In this document: piece after piece, positions 1 through 9,235 of the stretch
Layout of the letters: each line of letters begins with the position of its first letter
Numbering within the stretch: position 1 is the first letter of the stretch
The notes under the pieces: generated by a model
The model's input: the letters and a program-made list of their open reading frames with translations, nothing else
The model's database searches: none
Told to the model about the DNA's origin: nothing
Assembly (NCBI RefSeq): GCF_051388935.1
Contig: NZ_JBPKBI010000006.1
Location: forward strand, 124,001 to 188,000
From: Yinghuangia sp035454725
Lineage (GTDB): Bacteria > Actinomycetota > Actinomycetes > Streptomycetales > Streptomycetaceae
Length of the DNA: 64,000 nt
Reading direction: 5' to 3'
Made by a program: the position numbers and the translations under genes

Positions 1-591
1 CTGCCACCGTCGTACACCGAGCTCCTCAGCCTGGAGGCCGACGCCGCCGGCATGCGCGGCTTCGAACTCTCTCTGGTGCCGGGGCTGTTGCAGACGCCCG
101 ACTACGCCCGTGCGGTCATCTCGTCGGTGCGCGGTGACCTTTCGCCCGACGAGGTCGACACTCTCGTGCGGGTGCGCGCCGAACGCCAGGCGATCCTCGA
201 CCGCACCGGCCCGGACGGCGAACCGGCGTTCCAGCTCACGCTGGTGCTCGGCGAAGCCGTGTTGCGCCAGGTCGTCGGCGGGCGGGAAAGCATGCGCGCG
301 CAATTGGCGTACCTCGCCGAGGCGTCGCAGCGGCCGAACATCCGTATTCAGGTACTGCCGTTCACGTGCGGCGCGCACCCCGCCATCGAAGGGGCTTTCG
401 CCATCATCGATTTCCCCGCGCTGTCGGATCTGGACGTCGTGGTCGTCGACACGCGCATGAGTAGCCTCTATCTCGAAGAGCCCGACCAGGTCCGGGTCTA
501 CCAGCGGATGTTCGACGACATCCGCGCCTCCGCGCTTTCCTACGGGGACTCCTCGTCCTTGATCGAGCACGCCGCAAAGGAATTGTCTTGA
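1..591 (+). CDS. DUF5753 (Scr1-type) DNA-binding regulator, 3' part
   Basis: The 5' end lies outside the window; 196 residues remain and the frame is open from base 1. The visible part is the DUF5753 domain found at the C-terminus of actinomycete XRE regulators, recognisable from its opening stretch with FELSLVPGLLQTPDYARAVI and the later RIQVLPF. In this family an N-terminal helix-turn-helix (not visible here) binds DNA. Its stop overlaps the TTG start of the DUF397 gene (TTGA), so the two are probably translationally coupled. Such DUF5753/DUF397 pairs (WhiJ-like, BldB-associated) occur in many copies per genome and tune development or antibiotic production. The family assignment is firm; the specific target is unknown. 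Confidence 0.85.
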   Translation: MPPSYTELLSLEADAAGMRGFELSLVPGLLQTPDYARAVISSVRGDLSPDEVDTLVRVRAERQAILDRTGPDGEPAFQLTLVLGEAVLRQVVGGRESMRAQLAYLAEASQRPNIRIQVLPFTCGAHPAIEGAFAIIDFPALSDLDVVVVDTRMSSLYLEEPDQVRVYQRMFDDIRASALSYGDSSSLIEHAAKELS

Positions 592-842
592 GCAACGCAC
601 AGCACGATCCAGTACTCCGCACCGAGTCCGATGCGGACGACGTCACCGCAGATCAACCGGGTCTGCCGTGGCACCGCAGCACGTACAGCGGTGGCGCCAA
701 CAACTGTGTGGAAGCCGCCGGGGCACCCGCATGCATCCGCGTCCGCGATTCCAAGCGCCTTCCCGGCCCGGTGCTCGCGGTGGCTTCCGCGGCGTGGTGC
801 GTATTCCTTGGCGAGACGCGTGCCGAGGGGCCGGTCGGCTGA
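588..842 (+). CDS. DUF397 small partner protein
   Basis: An 84-residue DUF397 protein. The diagnostic stretches are W-RSTYSGGANNCVEAA near residue 28, then IRVRDSK, and GPVLAVASAAWCVFL near the end. DUF397 proteins are small partners of the preceding DUF5753-type regulators and are thought to modulate or antagonise them. The TTG start overlaps the upstream stop by one base, the usual arrangement for these pairs. The last 10 residues are not conserved in type. No terminator was found after it. Confidence 0.85.
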   Translation: MSNAQHDPVLRTESDADDVTADQPGLPWHRSTYSGGANNCVEAAGAPACIRVRDSKRLPGPVLAVASAAWCVFLGETRAEGPVG

Positions 843-1142
843 GTTTCCGTCGATCAGAATTCACTCGTAAGCGTGATGGCCTTTCCCCGAAAGTGTGAAT
901 TTCGGTGATGATCGTTTTAGTGCTCGCCGGTTCCTGAAACGGCCCGCCGAGTCGCACGGGAGAGCGGGCCCGCACCCCAAGCGGCGACCCCCGCGCGCAC
1001 GCGCCGAAACGTCGCCCGCCCACCGGGCACGGCGACAACGACCCGTCCGGGGCGACGACAGCCGAAGGTCTTCGGGCGCGGGCATGGGCGTCGGCGCGGT
1101 CCCTCGGACACGGTCCTCCGTGTCACCTGGGAGAGTGGGGGT
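843..1142. other. Intergenic region before the SARP regulator
   Basis: This 300-bp stretch separates the DUF397 gene from the large SARP gene. Long open frames cross it on both strands, but they are GC-driven and show no recognisable protein. It presumably holds the SARP promoter; no convincing -35/-10 pair or hairpin was identified. Confidence 0.4.
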
Positions 1143-4100
1143 GTGCATGTCTCGGTGTTGGGCCCGTTGCTCGTGCGGGACGACGAAGGGGAAGCCGTCA
1201 CGGTCTCCGGCGCTCGCCTGCGCCTGCTGTTGACCCGTCTCGCGCTCGACGCCGGCCGGCCGGTCCCGACCGAAAGCCTGGTCGACGCGGTCTGGGAGCG
1301 GGACGGGCCGGCAGGCGCGGCCAATGCCCTTCAATCGCTGGTCTCGCGCCTGCGCCGCATGCTCGGTGCCGAGGCGGTCACCTCCGGCCCCGCCGGCTAC
1401 ACCCTCGCCCTCGACCCCGGCGCCGTCGACGCACACCAGTTCGAACGCGTGGTCGCACGGGGACGGCGGCTCCTCGCCGAGGGAGACCCGGCAGCCGCCG
1501 AGAGCGCTCTCACCGAGGCCCTCGGGCTGTGGCGCGGCGCCGCACTCGCCGACGCCCCGGCCGCGTCCTTCGCCGTCGGCCCCGCCACGCGCCTCGAAGA
1601 GCTGCGCCTCACCGCGATCGAAGACCGCGCGGACGCGCGGCTGCGCCTCGGTCGGGCCCCCGACGTCGTACCGGAACTCGAAGAGCTCGCGACCGAACAC
1701 CCGCTGCGCGAACGCCTGCACGCGCTGTTGATGGCCGCGCTCGACGCCGTCGGCCGCCGCGCCGACGCGCTCGCGGTCTACCGGGCGGTGCGGGGTCACC
1801 TGGCCGACGAGCTGGGGATCGACCCGTCGCCGGAACTCGACGCCGCATACCTCGCCGTCCTGCGGGGGGAGCGGAGCGTACGCCCGGACCAGGCGGCTGC
1901 CGCCCCCGGAAACCCAGCCGCCTCCGACGCGCACATGCCACCGCCCGACCGGCGGGACTCATCCGCCGCCGGCACCGCGCTCACCGGCGCCACCGACACC
2001 GGCAACCCCGCAGGCGCCCCGGCGACCGCAGCCGACGAGGCGCCGGCCTCTCCGCCCCCGGCCGCCACCAACCTCACCGCCCGCCTCACCAGCTTCGTCG
2101 GCCGCGACTCCGACAGGGGGCGGCTCGCCGACATGCTGCGGCAGGCGCGCCTGGTCTCGGTCGTCGGACCGGGCGGCGCGGGCAAGACCCGACTCACCGT
2201 CGAGACCGGCGCCCGGCTCCTGCCGGATTTCCCGGGCGGTGTGTGGTTCGTCGAGCTCGCCTCCGTGCACGACCCCGCCGACATCCCGCAAGCCGTGCTC
2301 GCCGCACTCGGCCGCCGCGACGTCGGAGTCATCACGGTCGGCATGGTCGAGACCCAGGTCGGCGGAACCCCCGGTCGCGACGCGCTCGACCGCGTCGCCG
2401 AAATCCTCGCCGGGCGACGGCCCACGCTGCTGATCCTCGACAACTGCGAACACCTCGTCGCGTCCGCCGCCGCGGTTGCTGACGTTCTGCTCACCGAGGC
2501 GCCCGCGCTGCGCGTCCTCACCTCGACCCGGGAACCTCTCGGTATCGACGGCGAACTCCTCTATCCCCTGGGACCGTTGTCGCTGCCGTCCGACAGCGGC
2601 GATGTCGCCGCCGCGCTGGAGTCGCCCGCTGTACGGCTGTTCGCCGATCGGGCCCGCGCGGTACGGCCCAGCCTCGTCATCGACGCGGCGAACATCGGCG
2701 CCGTCACCGAGATCTGCCGCCGCCTCGACGGCATGCCGCTGGCGATCGAACTCGCCGCCGCCCGAACGCGGTCGCTCACCCCGACGCAGATCGCCCGGCG
2801 CCTCGACGACCGTTTCCGCCTGTTGACCGCCGGCAGCCGTACGGCGATGCCTCGGCACCAGACACTGCGCGCGGTCGTGGAGTGGAGCTGGGACCTCCTT
2901 GAGCCGCGCGAACAGGCTTTGCTGCGCAGGCTTTCGGTGTTCGCGGGCGGTGCGACGCTGGATGCCGCGGAGACCGTCCTCGCCGATCCCGGCGGCGAAC
3001 TCGTCGACAGAGACGACGTGTTGGACCTGCTGTCGGGGCTCGTGGACAAATCGCTCGTGGACATGTTCGGCACCGGCGAACCGCGCTACCGCATGCTGGA
3101 GACCATCGCGGCCTTCGCCGCCGAACGCCGGGACGACACGGGCGCGGACGCCGGAGTTGCCCGCCGCCACCTGGAGTGGTGCTTCGAACTCCTCGAACGC
3201 ACCAACCCGATGCTGCGCACCGGGGAACAGCTTGACGGCTTCGCGGCCATCTCCGAGGAACACGACAACATCGCCGTCGCGCTGCGCTTCGCGATCGACA
3301 ACCGCGACGCGCCTTCCGCGGTGCGGCTCGTGGCTCTCATGGGTTGGTACTGGGCGGTGCGCGGCTACCACCGCGAAGCCGCGGCTTGGCTCCGCGACGC
3401 GCTGGCGCTTCCCGTGGAGGCCCCCGACCCCGACCCCGAACCGCGGGTCCTGGCCATGTGGTTCCTCGGTATCACGCTGGTGAGTTCGGGCGAGGAGTCC
3501 GAGGGGCTGCGCTGGCTGATGCGAGGCCGCTGGGCACTCCGCCACCTCCCGGGGAACCCGCTGAACCCGCTTCTGGACTTGGTCCGGGTGATGTCCGCCG
3601 GGCTGCGCGACTTCACCCGGGGGACAACGGAGGAGATCGACACGGTCGCGGAGCACGGCGAGCCCTGGATCCGCGCGGTCGCCGACCTCATGGGAGGTCA
3701 TCTCGCGATCAACATCGGACGCGGCGAGGACGGAGTGCGCAGACTCGCGCAGGCTCGGGCCCGGTTCCTCGAACTCGGCGACCGCTGGGGCCGTTCCTCC
3801 GCCGCCGGCGGCCTGTCGGAGGTCTATCGCTTCACCGGGAGGTTCCAGGAAGCGCTTGCCGCCCTCGACGAATGCCTCGAACTCATCGGCCGGCTCGGCG
3901 CGGTCGAAGACGTTCCGCTGCTGTTGTCCCGGCGCGGGACGCTCCGCCTGCGCATGGGCGACGAGGCGGGTGCGCGGGCCGACATGAACAAGGCACTGGA
4001 GGTGGCCGAGGAGGGCGAGACCGCCGGCGGCCTTGTGCTGGCGTACGCGTGGGCGGGCGACATGGCCCGAATCCTCGGGGACCGCGACGAGGCCCGGCTG

Positions 4101-4520
4101 CACTATGCGCGAGCCGAGGAGGAGCTGCCGAGGACGCGGTCGGTGCCGTTCCAGATGGTGGCGTGCCTCCAGGTGAGCCTCGCCTACTTCGCGGATCTCC
4201 CGGCGGAGCGCGGCAAGGCCCGTCTCGCGCTGGACGCGGCGCTGGCCGCCGCCCTCGACGGCCGGGACATGCCGATCGTCGCGACCGTCGGCGAGGGCCT
4301 GGCGTGGTACGCGTTCCACGACGGCGCTCCGGTGCGAGCAGCCGAACTGCTCGGCGCGTCGGTCGCGGTGCGCGGACACCGGGACCTGGCCAGCCTGGAC
4401 GCCGAGCGCGTGACGAACGAGGTACGGGCCGCGTTGTCGCAGGAGGAGTACGACAAGGCCTTCGCCCGGGGCGCGGCATTGTCCCAGCAGGCGGCCGTAG
4501 AGCTGATGAAGCGAAGCTGA
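1143..4520 (+). CDS. AfsR/SARP-family regulator with NB-ARC ATPase and TPR domains
   Basis: This 1125-residue protein has the AfsR architecture. Residues 1-95 are a winged-helix DNA-binding domain (ALQSLVSRLRRMLG). Residues 100-245 are the bacterial transcriptional activation domain, ending near LGIDPSPELDAAYLAVLRGE. A Pro/Ala-rich linker follows. The NB-ARC ATPase starts near residue 320, with Walker A GPGGAGKTRL and Walker B TLLILDNCEH. The C-terminal third is helical TPR-like repeat. Such proteins activate secondary-metabolite clusters, but no biosynthetic genes lie nearby. The GTG start gives the standard N-terminus (VSVLGPLLV). Its 3' end is duplicated beyond the stop by an assembly artefact, so the protein itself is intact. 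Confidence 0.92.
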   Translation: MHVSVLGPLLVRDDEGEAVTVSGARLRLLLTRLALDAGRPVPTESLVDAVWERDGPAGAANALQSLVSRLRRMLGAEAVTSGPAGYTLALDPGAVDAHQFERVVARGRRLLAEGDPAAAESALTEALGLWRGAALADAPAASFAVGPATRLEELRLTAIEDRADARLRLGRAPDVVPELEELATEHPLRERLHALLMAALDAVGRRADALAVYRAVRGHLADELGIDPSPELDAAYLAVLRGERSVRPDQAAAAPGNPAASDAHMPPPDRRDSSAAGTALTGATDTGNPAGAPATAADEAPASPPPAATNLTARLTSFVGRDSDRGRLADMLRQARLVSVVGPGGAGKTRLTVETGARLLPDFPGGVWFVELASVHDPADIPQAVLAALGRRDVGVITVGMVETQVGGTPGRDALDRVAEILAGRRPTLLILDNCEHLVASAAAVADVLLTEAPALRVLTSTREPLGIDGELLYPLGPLSLPSDSGDVAAALESPAVRLFADRARAVRPSLVIDAANIGAVTEICRRLDGMPLAIELAAARTRSLTPTQIARRLDDRFRLLTAGSRTAMPRHQTLRAVVEWSWDLLEPREQALLRRLSVFAGGATLDAAETVLADPGGELVDRDDVLDLLSGLVDKSLVDMFGTGEPRYRMLETIAAFAAERRDDTGADAGVARRHLEWCFELLERTNPMLRTGEQLDGFAAISEEHDNIAVALRFAIDNRDAPSAVRLVALMGWYWAVRGYHREAAAWLRDALALPVEAPDPDPEPRVLAMWFLGITLVSSGEESEGLRWLMRGRWALRHLPGNPLNPLLDLVRVMSAGLRDFTRGTTEEIDTVAEHGEPWIRAVADLMGGHLAINIGRGEDGVRRLAQARARFLELGDRWGRSSAAGGLSEVYRFTGRFQEALAALDECLELIGRLGAVEDVPLLLSRRGTLRLRMGDEAGARADMNKALEVAEEGETAGGLVLAYAWAGDMARILGDRDEARLHYARAEEELPRTRSVPFQMVACLQVSLAYFADLPAERGKARLALDAALAAALDGRDMPIVATVGEGLAWYAFHDGAPVRAAELLGASVAVRGHRDLASLDAERVTNEVRAALSQEEYDKAFARGAALSQQAAVELMKRS

Positions 4521-4696
4521 CGCACCGTCAGGCGACGTGCGTCGGGGGGGGGGGGGGGGGGGGGGGGGGNAGGTACGGGCCGCGTTGTCGCAGGAGGAGT
4601 ACGACAAGGCCTTCGCCCGGGGCGCGGCATTGTCCCAGCAGGCGGCCGTAGAGCTGATGAAGCGAAGCTGACGCACCGTCAGGCGACGTGCGTCGG
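4420..4696. repeat. 126-bp direct duplication around poly-G run and N (assembly scar)
   Basis: Bases 4420-4545 are repeated exactly at 4571-4696. Between them lie an unbroken run of G (4544-4569) and a single N (4570). The duplicated segment holds the last codons and stop of the SARP gene. The first copy breaks into poly-G two or three bases into the perfect hairpin at 4694-4729. This pattern fits two contigs joined without collapsing their overlap, not a biological repeat. Confidence 0.95.
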
Positions 4697-4729
4697 CGGG
4701 CCGGCGTGGGATTCCACGCCGGCCCGCCG
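4694..4729. terminator. Perfect 16-bp hairpin, bidirectional terminator
   Basis: The arms 4694-4709 and 4714-4729 are exact reverse complements with a GATT loop. The hairpin lies between the SARP gene (+) and the convergent exporter permease (-), the right place for a shared terminator. Its very high stability probably also caused the sequencing break just upstream. Confidence 0.85.
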
Positions 4730-4745
4730 GACAACCCCCAGACGG

Positions 4746-5594
4746 TCAGGTCTTGTTCGCGTAGCGGTTGACCGCGAACGGCGCGAACACCGCGAAGATG
4801 CCGGCCGCCCACAGCAGCGTGGCGGCGGCGTCCCCGCCCGCCGATCCGCCGTCGACCAGCAACGTGCGTACGGCGGAGGTGAGATGGCTGACCGGGTTCA
4901 CGTCGACCCAGGCCTGGAGCCAGCCGGGCATGGTCTCGGTGCGGGCGAAGATGTTGGCGCCGAACGTCAGCGGGAAGCCGATGAGCATCGCGGTGCCCTG
5001 CACGCTGCGCGGGTTCTTCATCGTCACGCCGAGCACCACGAAGATCCACGACATGGCGAACGCGAAGACCAGGACCAGGCCGATCGCGGCGAGGACGGAG
5101 AACACGTCGGTCTGGACGCGGAATCCGATCGCCGAGCCGAAGCCGAACACGATCGCGATGGAGACGACGTACCGGCACACGTCGCCGAGCGCGGCGCCGG
5201 CCAAGGGCGCGAACCGCGAGATGGGAAGCGAGCGGAAGCGGTCGAAGACGCCTTTCGAGATGTCCTCGCACAGGGCGACGCCGGTGCCGAGCGACGCGAA
5301 CACCACAGTCTGGACCAGGATTCCGGGCAACACGAACTGAAGGTAGTCGTCGGTGCTGCCTTCGATCGCGCCGCCGAAGAGGTAGACGAACATCACGATG
5401 AACAAGATCGGTTGCAAGGTGAGGTCGATCAACTGCTCGGGCTGGTGCTTGAGTTTGATCAGATTGCGCCAGGTGAGCGTCAGGGAATGGCGGACTATCG
5501 CGAACGGACGTGCAGCGACCGGGACTTCGGGCGTCGGGGTGCGGTGGTCGGACGGGGTCTGGGCGGAAGCGGGCTTGGCCACGGCGGTGGTCAT
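4746..5594 (-). CDS. ABC-2 type exporter permease (DrrB-like)
   Basis: A 282-residue integral membrane protein with about six hydrophobic segments. It has the ABC-2/DrrB features: FAIVRHSLTLTWRNLIKLKH at residues 32-51, then a first membrane segment near QPILFIVMFVYLFGG. It is the membrane half of a daunorubicin-type exporter; the ATPase is encoded 80 bp upstream on the same strand. Substrate is unknown, typically a hydrophobic drug or natural product. The ATG start has an upstream purine-rich site. The gene ends 16 bp from the strong hairpin that terminates transcription. Confidence 0.88.
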   Translation of the reverse strand: MTTAVAKPASAQTPSDHRTPTPEVPVAARPFAIVRHSLTLTWRNLIKLKHQPEQLIDLTLQPILFIVMFVYLFGGAIEGSTDDYLQFVLPGILVQTVVFASLGTGVALCEDISKGVFDRFRSLPISRFAPLAGAALGDVCRYVVSIAIVFGFGSAIGFRVQTDVFSVLAAIGLVLVFAFAMSWIFVVLGVTMKNPRSVQGTAMLIGFPLTFGANIFARTETMPGWLQAWVDVNPVSHLTSAVRTLLVDGGSAGGDAAATLLWAAGIFAVFAPFAVNRYANKT

Positions 5595-5674
5595 GGGGTC
5601 ACTCCTGTAGGCGGGGTCACGGTGCGGAAGGACGGAACGTCACAAAGGCGTGCGGCGAACCGCGGCCGGGCGGC

Positions 5675-6643
5675 TCAGGCGGCTCGCGGCCCGGAATTCT
5701 CCGCGGGCTGACGTCCGGTCAGCTCCAGGAACACCTCGTCGAGGCTGGGCAGGCGCAACGCGAGTTCGGTCGCCCGAATCCCCGCCTCGTCCAGGCGGCG
5801 AACGACGTACGGCAGCAGGTCCGGGTCGTGCACGGACACCGTCACCACACCGGGACGGCTGTCCCTGTCGGGCGTGAGACCGGTCAGCTCGGCCACAATC
5901 GCGACCGTGTCGTCCACACGCGCGGGATCCGCCGGACGGATCTCCAGGCTCTGGCCGCCGATCTGCGCCTTGAGCGCGTCCGCGGTGCCGTTCGCGATCA
6001 CCCGGCCCTGGTCGATGACGGCGATGTCGTGCGCGAGCTGGTCCGCCTCGTCCAGATACTGCGTGGTGAGCAGGACGGTGACCCCCTCGTCGGCGACCAG
6101 GCCCCGGACGAGGTCCCACACGTCGCCGCGGCTGCGCGGGTCGAGCCCGGTGGTCGGCTCGTCGAGGTAGAGGAAACGGGGCCGGCCGACGAGGCTGGCC
6201 GCGAGGTCGAGGCGGCGCCGCATGCCGCCGGAATAGGTGCCGGGCGGGCGGTGCGCCGCCTCCGTCAGGTGGAAGCGTTCCAGCAGCTCACGGGCCCGGG
6301 CGCGGGCGTCGGACCGGGAGAAGTCGAGCAGCCGGCCGAGCAGGACGAGGTTCTCGAAACCGGTCATCTCCTCGTCGACCGAGGCGTACTGCCCGGTCAG
6401 CCCGATCAGCCGCCGCACCTGTACGGCGTCGCGCACGATGTCGTGCCCGCCGATCGCCGCGCGCCCCGCGTCCGGCGTGATGAGCGTGGCGAGCATCCGC
6501 ACGGTCGTCGTCTTGCCGGCGCCGTTCGGCCCCAGCAGAGCCAGCACAGCACCCTCACGGGCGACAAGGTCGATGCCGTCCAGGGCGGTGGTCTGGCCGT
6601 AGCGCTTGACAAGGCCTTCGGCTTCGATCGCGTAGCGGGTCAT
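5675..6643 (-). CDS. ABC exporter ATP-binding protein (DrrA-like)
   Basis: A 322-residue ATPase of the daunorubicin-resistance DrrA type. Walker A is LLGPNGAGKTTTVRML, the signature is YSGGMRRRLDLAASL, and Walker B is FLYLDEPTTGLD. The C-terminal DrrA extension after about residue 230 ends in LRLPSLDEVFLELTG. The start is the ATG of MTRYAIEAEGLVKRYG, with GGGAG upstream; the frame is open further upstream but that part is not conserved (it holds a GntR remnant). It forms an operon with the permease downstream. The pair is a drug or metabolite efflux pump next to a SARP regulator. Confidence 0.92.
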   Translation of the reverse strand: MTRYAIEAEGLVKRYGQTTALDGIDLVAREGAVLALLGPNGAGKTTTVRMLATLITPDAGRAAIGGHDIVRDAVQVRRLIGLTGQYASVDEEMTGFENLVLLGRLLDFSRSDARARARELLERFHLTEAAHRPPGTYSGGMRRRLDLAASLVGRPRFLYLDEPTTGLDPRSRGDVWDLVRGLVADEGVTVLLTTQYLDEADQLAHDIAVIDQGRVIANGTADALKAQIGGQSLEIRPADPARVDDTVAIVAELTGLTPDRDSRPGVVTVSVHDPDLLPYVVRRLDEAGIRATELALRLPSLDEVFLELTGRQPAENSGPRAA

Positions 6644-6835
6644 GGCAGCTCCCGATGGTGGGTCTCGTGGCGGACGACAACCACCGTGCCGCGCGGCCCT
6701 GATACGCCCCGCACACACCGCTGACAGCGGCGGGCGAACGCGGAGCCGGCGCTGACACGGCGCTGACAGGGGCCTGACACGCGGCTGAGACGAGGCGGGT
6801 GGGCGCTGGCAGAGCGGTGGCCCCCGAGCGTTTCG

Positions 6836-6958
6836 CATACGCGTGACCTCCAGAGCACTGCCGTCCGCCTCGGAGCGGGCAATCCTCACGCTACGGATGA
6901 CGCGGTCGCCCTCGCGGAGCCCGAGCGCGCATAGATCCTCGCCGGGGACTGTGATCAA
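6836..6958 (-). pseudogene. Remnant of a GntR-family regulator (UTRA C-terminus)
   Basis: On the minus strand about 41 codons read like the end of a GntR UTRA ligand-binding domain: ALGLREGDRVIRSVRIARS followed by DGSALEVTRM. Known UTRA domains contain the pattern LGL-x-G-x-PV-R-x-VR-x-A followed by D-G-x-P-x-E-V. No N-terminal winged helix or remaining UTRA portion is found around it, so this is at best a decayed fragment. The frame happens to be continuous with the DrrA-like gene. Confidence 0.4.
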
Positions 6959-7642
6959 GCGCCACGGAGAGTGAAATGGCGCCACGGTTTCCAACAGAGG
7001 CCTGCGCACGCGCTTCCGAGTCGGCGTCGAAGGCGACGGCGCAGCGCTTACGAGCTGTTCCCGTTGCCGACGCAGCTCGCCCCCTGCGCGTCCGGCATCG
7101 TTGCGGTGCCCTTAGCGTTCTCGGCGGCGCGGCCTTCTCGGCTTGTGCTGTGGCGTGGATGTCCTGCAGCCGCTGCCCGTCGGGGGATTCGTCGAATTGC
7201 GGCCCTCGCAACTTCCGCCCCGCGCGGCGGCCCGTGCGGTCTCTCGGGGGTGAACCAGACTCCGGGCCCCCGGAGATCAGGTGCGTGCGCCCAGCCAGGC
7301 GCGCCGTGACGGCGTCGGCTACGCCGTCTGCCACCGATACCACGTCATGGTGCACGAACCGTCCGAGGACCACACGGCTCATCAGCCACGCGCGACCAAG
7401 ACGCCGACCACCGTCACCGTCACCCCGACGCCGGTCAGCAACAGAGCCAGGATGGACCGATTGTCCAAATTGCGATGTATGACCACTGGAGGAGACTGAT
7501 ATTAGTGGCCACGTCTCCGCCTCGCGGACATCGAATCGAAGCGCGACGAACGCACGCACCGGGCGTACGCCCCGGGCCGTCGGTGGCGCTCGTCCTCATC
7601 CCTCCGCGACTGTCTCCGACCTGCCGAGAAGGGTGTTCAGGC
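6959..7642. other. Intergenic region with no recognisable gene
   Basis: About 0.7 kb between the exporter promoter region and the FAD oxidase. Open frames exist on both strands but are Arg/Pro/Ser-rich and resemble nothing known. At 7488-7494 there is GGAGGAG followed by a GTG at 7505 in frame with the oxidase, a possible alternative start. Confidence 0.4.
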
Positions 7643-9040
7643 ATGGGTGGTATCAGCGGAAGCGCCCTCGACAGCCTCCGCGAGAGACTGCGAGGACGTG
7701 TCCTCGCCCCACAGGATCCCGGCTACGACGAATCCCGCAGCATCTACAACGCCATGGTCGACCGGCGTCCTGCGGCCATCGCCCAGTGCGTCGACGCCGC
7801 GGACGTCCAGGCCACGATCGCCTTCGCCCAGGACACCGGGGTGCCGCTCGCGGTGCGCGGCGGCGGCCACAGTGGTCCGGGCCTGTGCCTGGTCGACGAC
7901 GGAATCACGCTCGACCTGTCGCCCATGCGCTGGGCGCGGGTGGATCCGGCAACGAGCAGCATGCAGTTGGGCGGCGGCAGCCAACTGGGGGACGCTGACC
8001 ACGCGGCTCACGGCTTCGGCCTGGCCATGCCGACGGGGATCAATTCGACCACGGGCGTGGGCGGTCTCACGCTGGGCGGCGGTCACGGCCACCTGACCCG
8101 CAAGTACGGGCTCACCATCGACAACCTGCTGGCTGCGGATGTCGTCCTGGCCGACGGGAGGTTCGTCACCACGTCCGAGAAGGACTACCCGGACTTGTTC
8201 TGGGCGCTGCGGGGTGGCGGCGGGAACTTCGGCGTCGTCACGTCCTTTACCTTCCGGCTGCATCCGGTGCACACGGTCGGGGTCGCGGTGACGGTGTGGC
8301 CCATCGACCGCACCGGGGAAGTGCTGCGCTGGTACCGAGAGTTCCTTCCGACCGCGCCGGACGACCTCAGCGGCTTCTTCGCCGTGATGGTGGTGCCTCC
8401 CGGGCCGCCGTTCCCCGAGCCGATCCATGGGCAGAAGGTGTGCGCCGTGGTGTGGTGCTACACAGGTGACCTGGATGCCAACCGCCTTGAGGAGGTGCTG
8501 GCCGCGGTGAACGACCCGGCCCCGCCCGCCTTCCACTTCACCACTCCCATGCCCTATCCCGCCCTGCAGACCATGTTCGACGATCTGGTCCCCAAGGGAC
8601 TCCAGTGGTACTGGCGTGGGGACTTCTTCGACGGGATCTCCGACGCCGCGATCGACGTGCACCGGCGGTACGGGGAGGGCATCCCCACCGATCTGTCGAC
8701 GATGCACCTGTACCCGGTCGACGCGGCGGCCCACCGGGTGGGTGCCGACGACACCGCCTGGGCCTACCGCGACGCCGTCTGGTCCGGCGTGATCGCGGGA
8801 ATCGACCCCGATCCCGCCAACGCCGAGGTGATCCGGCAGTGGTGCATCGACTACTGGACCGACCTCCATCCGCACTCCATGGGCGGCTCCTACATCAACT
8901 TCCTGGGCGAGCAGGAAGGTACGGAACGCGTGCAGACCACCTACCGGGGCCACTACGACCAACTGGCCTCGATCAAACACGCCTACGACCCTTACAACTT
9001 CTTCCGAGCCAACCAGAACATCCCGCCCACGACCGGGTGA
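7643..9040 (+). CDS. FAD-binding berberine-bridge-type oxidoreductase
   Basis: A 465-residue BBE-like flavoprotein oxidase. The PCMH-type FAD domain (about residues 35-210) contains VRGGGHSGPG, whose His carries covalent FAD in this family, and GVGGLTLGGGHGHLTRKYG. There is no Cys at the usual second flavin-linkage position, so single-covalent FAD is inferred. The C-terminal BBE motif is YDPYNFFRANQNIPP. Substrate is unknown; relatives oxidise sugars, alkaloids or polyketides. The ATG at 7643 was chosen because it matches the family N-terminus. An in-frame GTG at 7505 with a better ribosome-binding site would add 46 low-complexity residues. It is isolated among gene remnants. Confidence 0.88.
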   Translation: MGGISGSALDSLRERLRGRVLAPQDPGYDESRSIYNAMVDRRPAAIAQCVDAADVQATIAFAQDTGVPLAVRGGGHSGPGLCLVDDGITLDLSPMRWARVDPATSSMQLGGGSQLGDADHAAHGFGLAMPTGINSTTGVGGLTLGGGHGHLTRKYGLTIDNLLAADVVLADGRFVTTSEKDYPDLFWALRGGGGNFGVVTSFTFRLHPVHTVGVAVTVWPIDRTGEVLRWYREFLPTAPDDLSGFFAVMVVPPGPPFPEPIHGQKVCAVVWCYTGDLDANRLEEVLAAVNDPAPPAFHFTTPMPYPALQTMFDDLVPKGLQWYWRGDFFDGISDAAIDVHRRYGEGIPTDLSTMHLYPVDAAAHRVGADDTAWAYRDAVWSGVIAGIDPDPANAEVIRQWCIDYWTDLHPHSMGGSYINFLGEQEGTERVQTTYRGHYDQLASIKHAYDPYNFFRANQNIPPTTG

Positions 9041-9079
9041 CTGGCCCCTTCGCCACCCGTCCGGCAGCCTGGCGAGCAG

Positions 9080-9226
9080 CTATGACTTGGGCTGCGGCAC
9101 CTCGGGGCTGCCCTTCTCCCGGACGGTGCTGCCGGTATACCGCTTGCTGACGGCGTCGGCGGTCGGTTTCGACGCGGACGTGAACACCACCTTCCCAGCC
9201 TCGGTCACGACCTCGAACTGCGAGCC
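9080..9226 (-). pseudogene. Possible C-terminal gene fragment, minus strand
   Basis: A stop-to-stop stretch of 48 codons whose composition looks protein-like, with EVVTEAGKVVFTSASKPT and a terminal PEVPQPKS. It has no start codon and a stop immediately upstream. It is probably the tail of a lost gene, but the family is not recognised and chance cannot be excluded. Confidence 0.25.
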
Positions 9227-9235
9227 TCACGCGCC

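Noticed and set aside
4544..4570. Poly-G tract as a quadruplex or phase-variable element
   Set aside because: Exact flanking duplication, an N, and position at a hairpin point to a sequencing and assembly artefact.
1959..4676. A 905-codon open frame on the minus strand
   Set aside because: It runs opposite the well-supported SARP gene and across the N and poly-G scar; its long length reflects GC bias only.
1143..6643. SARP regulator plus DrrAB exporter as an antibiotic gene cluster
   Set aside because: No biosynthetic enzymes lie in or next to this region; the two units are also separated by a terminator.
7383..7489. Tiny minus-strand gene with one hydrophobic helix (ILALLLTGVGVTVTVVGVLV)
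   Set aside because: No ribosome-binding site and no similarity; GC-rich antisense frames easily yield Val/Leu/Gly runs.
7505..7642. N-terminal extension of the FAD oxidase from GTG 7505
   Set aside because: The added 46 residues are Pro/Arg-rich and do not match the family start, although the GGAGGAG upstream is good; kept only as an alternative.
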